DNA of 8,933 nt, from positions 1 to 8,933 of the forward strand of contig CAMCIE010000043.1 in NCBI GenBank assembly GCA_945874815.1, given 5' to 3'. Source of the stretch: an uncultured Bacteroidales bacterium. GTDB taxonomy: Bacteria; Bacteroidota; Bacteroidia; Bacteroidales; UBA932. Positions 7,436 through 8,933 of this stretch are shown piece by piece. How positions within the stretch are numbered: the first letter of the stretch is position 1; each line of letters begins with the position of its first letter. A program made the position numbers and the translations under genes. Under the pieces are notes generated by a model that saw only the letters and a list, made by a program, of their open reading frames with translations, was not told the origin of the DNA and did no database searches.

Positions 7436-8872
7436 TTATTTGGTATAGACAGGGCGAAGGGGAAGACCAGTGTACCGGTCTGCACTTTCGTTCCGGCCGG
7501 GAGCGGAGTTGGAGTTCCTGAAGACGGTGGAATAAGCTTTGGTAATATTGTTCGGATTGGAAGTGCTTGACCAGTAATAGCCGTAATCAGGCTGGGAAGC
7601 AGTAGTGCCGTTGTTGTAACCCTGATATGGGATTACCAGAGTTTTGCCTGTCACTTTGCTTGTCAAAGTAATCTTTTTCGACCCAACCTGGTAAGTGCAG
7701 GCAGAGAAGAGTTCCTGCCACTCGGCCCAGGTAGGAGTTCTCCACGCCCCTCCCCAGGTGTTGCGCGCGGCATCATAGATCACATTCCCGCTGTAATCAT
7801 AGCCAGCAGGGAGCTCCTTAGGCTTGGTGCCGGCGGTAAAGGAATTGTTATAATTGGTGTACGAAGAATTACCGAATGAAGAGGTAGTCTGGTTGACTCC
7901 CCACATGAAGTAGTACCCGGGTAGGCCGCTGATGTTATCGGCCGTTGCCGCATCATCGTCCTCGGCCCCGAGATTGAAACTTGCCCACATCACGGACGTT
8001 CCCATGTCCACGGCAGTGGAATAAGGCACCTTGGGAGCATGCTCATCGAGGAAATAGCAATGCCCGGCCTCGGTGGTGATGGGGAAGATGTTCTTGCTGT
8101 TGCCGGTTTCGAACTTGTACAACTTCTTGTCTTTCACGAACTTGACGCACACATCCAGCAAGCAGCCAGGCTTGAAGAGAAAGCGGAACTCGTCCTTTCC
8201 ATCGGCCGTTCCCATCAGGTAAGGCGTAAAGTCCTCCCCGCTGAAGGTGTATTCATATTTCACGCTGCCGGAAGGAATGAAATAGCGGAGCATAGCCATC
8301 ACGTGACCAAACTTCAGCGAAACGCTCTTATCGCTGAGCGTCACCTCGCCGAAACTGCAATCCTGCAAATTGCTCGCAATCAGAAGGTCAAGACCGGTGT
8401 ACTCCGTGCTCTGGTCGTACGGCAGATTGTCGTAGGCCTTTTCAACCATAGCCTTAAGACCGTCACGATTGCTCACGGCCAGGCTCTCATCGTAAGGATA
8501 ATAGGCAAAATAACCCTCGCCCAGGGAAAGTTTGTCTGAGAGCGGGTAATTGGAAGTGTTGTCATCCGAGCTCCCGCTCTTGAAAATTGACCAAACGCTT
8601 CCGCCGTCATTGTCAAAGCCTGAGCAATAGACCTGCAAGTTGTTGACTATCAGATTATCGGAGGCATCCAGAACGAAAAGTCCGAACACATCCCCCACTT
8701 CAAATTCGCTATGCTCCCCGTAGGCTCCCCCATAGGAAACCTTGGTCTGCCCAAGGCCCTGCACGTCAAGAATGCTCGCGCTCAGGCTCCAGTCCGCGGA
8801 AGAAGGAGCGAGGCGTTCAGGAGAACAGGCGCAAATAAGGCCAAGGAAAACTATGTAAGCAAATCGTTTCAT
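7436..8872 (-). CDS. Lipoprotein with fimbrillin-like N-terminus and FISUMP-like C-terminus
   Basis: A 478-residue protein. The N-terminus MKRFAYIVFLGLICAC is a lipoprotein signal with Cys16 as the likely lipid-bearing residue, which supports the chosen start. Residues about 25-275 resemble the fimbrillin / Mfa-like family of Bacteroidales: a FEVGDVFGLFV strand near 57-67, GYFAYYPYDES near 120-130, DLLIASN at 162-168 and VSLKFGHVMAMLRYF at 184-198, the usual F-x-H-x-(M/L)-x-x-L signature. Residues about 285-476 resemble the FISUMP (Fibrobacter succinogenes major paralogous) domain: AVDMGTSVMWASFNLGA, GYYFMWGVN, WGGAWRTPTWAEWQEL, YGYYWSSTS and the ending GLPLRPVY. The protein is probably anchored to the outer membrane and exposed; adhesion or a fimbria-tip role is inference only. 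Its ATG overlaps the stop of an upstream related gene by four bases (ATGA), so the two are co-translated. Many C-ending codons set it apart from the T-rich BACON gene. Confidence 0.8.
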   Translation of the reverse strand: MKRFAYIVFLGLICACSPERLAPSSADWSLSASILDVQGLGQTKVSYGGAYGEHSEFEVGDVFGLFVLDASDNLIVNNLQVYCSGFDNDGGSVWSIFKSGSSDDNTSNYPLSDKLSLGEGYFAYYPYDESLAVSNRDGLKAMVEKAYDNLPYDQSTEYTGLDLLIASNLQDCSFGEVTLSDKSVSLKFGHVMAMLRYFIPSGSVKYEYTFSGEDFTPYLMGTADGKDEFRFLFKPGCLLDVCVKFVKDKKLYKFETGNSKNIFPITTEAGHCYFLDEHAPKVPYSTAVDMGTSVMWASFNLGAEDDDAATADNISGLPGYYFMWGVNQTTSSFGNSSYTNYNNSFTAGTKPKELPAGYDYSGNVIYDAARNTWGGAWRTPTWAEWQELFSACTYQVGSKKITLTSKVTGKTLVIPYQGYNNGTTASQPDYGYYWSSTSNPNNITKAYSTVFRNSNSAPGRNESADRYTGLPLRPVYTK

Positions 8873-8933
8873 TGTTCATCAGGACTGTAAACAGGTCGTA
8901 CAAGCATTCCGGTGTAGCGGCTGCCGGTCACCT
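8869..8933 (-). CDS. C-terminal end of a second FISUMP-domain protein, cut by window edge
   Basis: On the minus strand, an open frame enters at the right edge and ends with TGA at 8871-8869. The last residues are VTGSRYTGMLVRPVYSPDEQ. The segment RYTGMLVRPVY closely matches RYTGLPLRPVY at the end of the neighbouring lipoprotein, the usual closing motif of FISUMP-type domains. The TGA shares bases with the ATG of the next gene (ATGA), the normal sign of an operon with coupled translation. Only 21 codons including the stop are visible, so the rest of the protein cannot be described; a lipoprotein of the same design is likely. Confidence 0.75.
   Translation of the reverse strand, partial: VTGSRYTGMLVRPVYSPDEQ

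Noticed and set aside
8039..8539. Plus-strand open frame of 166 codons
   Set aside because: It is a shadow antisense to the fimbrillin/FISUMP lipoprotein gene, with no recognisable motifs.

Overview
The window reads as Bacteroidota (order Bacteroidales) DNA. The markers are tandem BACON domains, a fimbrillin-like protein fused to a FISUMP-type C-terminal domain, short lipoprotein signal peptides, starts without a clear Shine-Dalgarno sequence, and many secreted carbohydrate-active proteins. No species can be named from the sequence. There are five gene bodies, one decayed transposase and one further gene fragment. I found no tRNA, rRNA, CRISPR array or obvious riboswitch.

Left block, plus strand (1-4116). 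A gene cut by the window edge encodes a putative GHL10-like glycoside hydrolase with a Glu-Pro repeat linker. Two bases after its stop begins an AGE/RnBP-family sugar 2-epimerase, in which all four expected active-site residues can be placed. Then, after 37 bases, comes a lipoprotein with two BACON domains and a C-terminal region that looks like a beta-propeller. A strong intrinsic terminator (4133-4164) closes this block, so the three genes are probably one transcription unit. The set of secreted hydrolase, cytosolic epimerase and cell-envelope glycan-binding lipoprotein fits part of a glycan-utilisation locus whose remaining genes lie upstream of the window.

Middle (4165-4580). This stretch holds the wreck of an IS3-family OrfB transposase. 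An N-terminal piece in one frame is joined to the C-terminal DDE half in another frame, with the middle (including the first catalytic Asp) missing. Inside the remnant is a fair match to the Bacteroides-type promoter pattern pointing at the next gene, and a short stem-loop lies just before that gene's start.

Right block. A 922-residue secreted glycosyl hydrolase of the GH106-like (alpha-L-rhamnosidase) type is on the plus strand (4581-7349). It converges on a minus-strand lipoprotein (7436-8872) with a fimbrillin-like N-terminal part and a FISUMP-like C-terminal part. A hairpin between them has its T-rich tail on the minus strand. The lipoprotein start overlaps the stop of another minus-strand gene by four bases. 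Only the last 21 codons of that gene are in the window, but its C-terminus is clearly related, so two FISUMP-type paralogues sit in tandem.

The overall picture is a glycan-foraging and surface-protein region. I see no clear evidence of a wholly new system. The most unusual points are the two-frame IS3 relic with a possible embedded promoter, the tandem overlapping fimbrillin/FISUMP genes, and the hydrolase-epimerase-BACON/propeller cluster.
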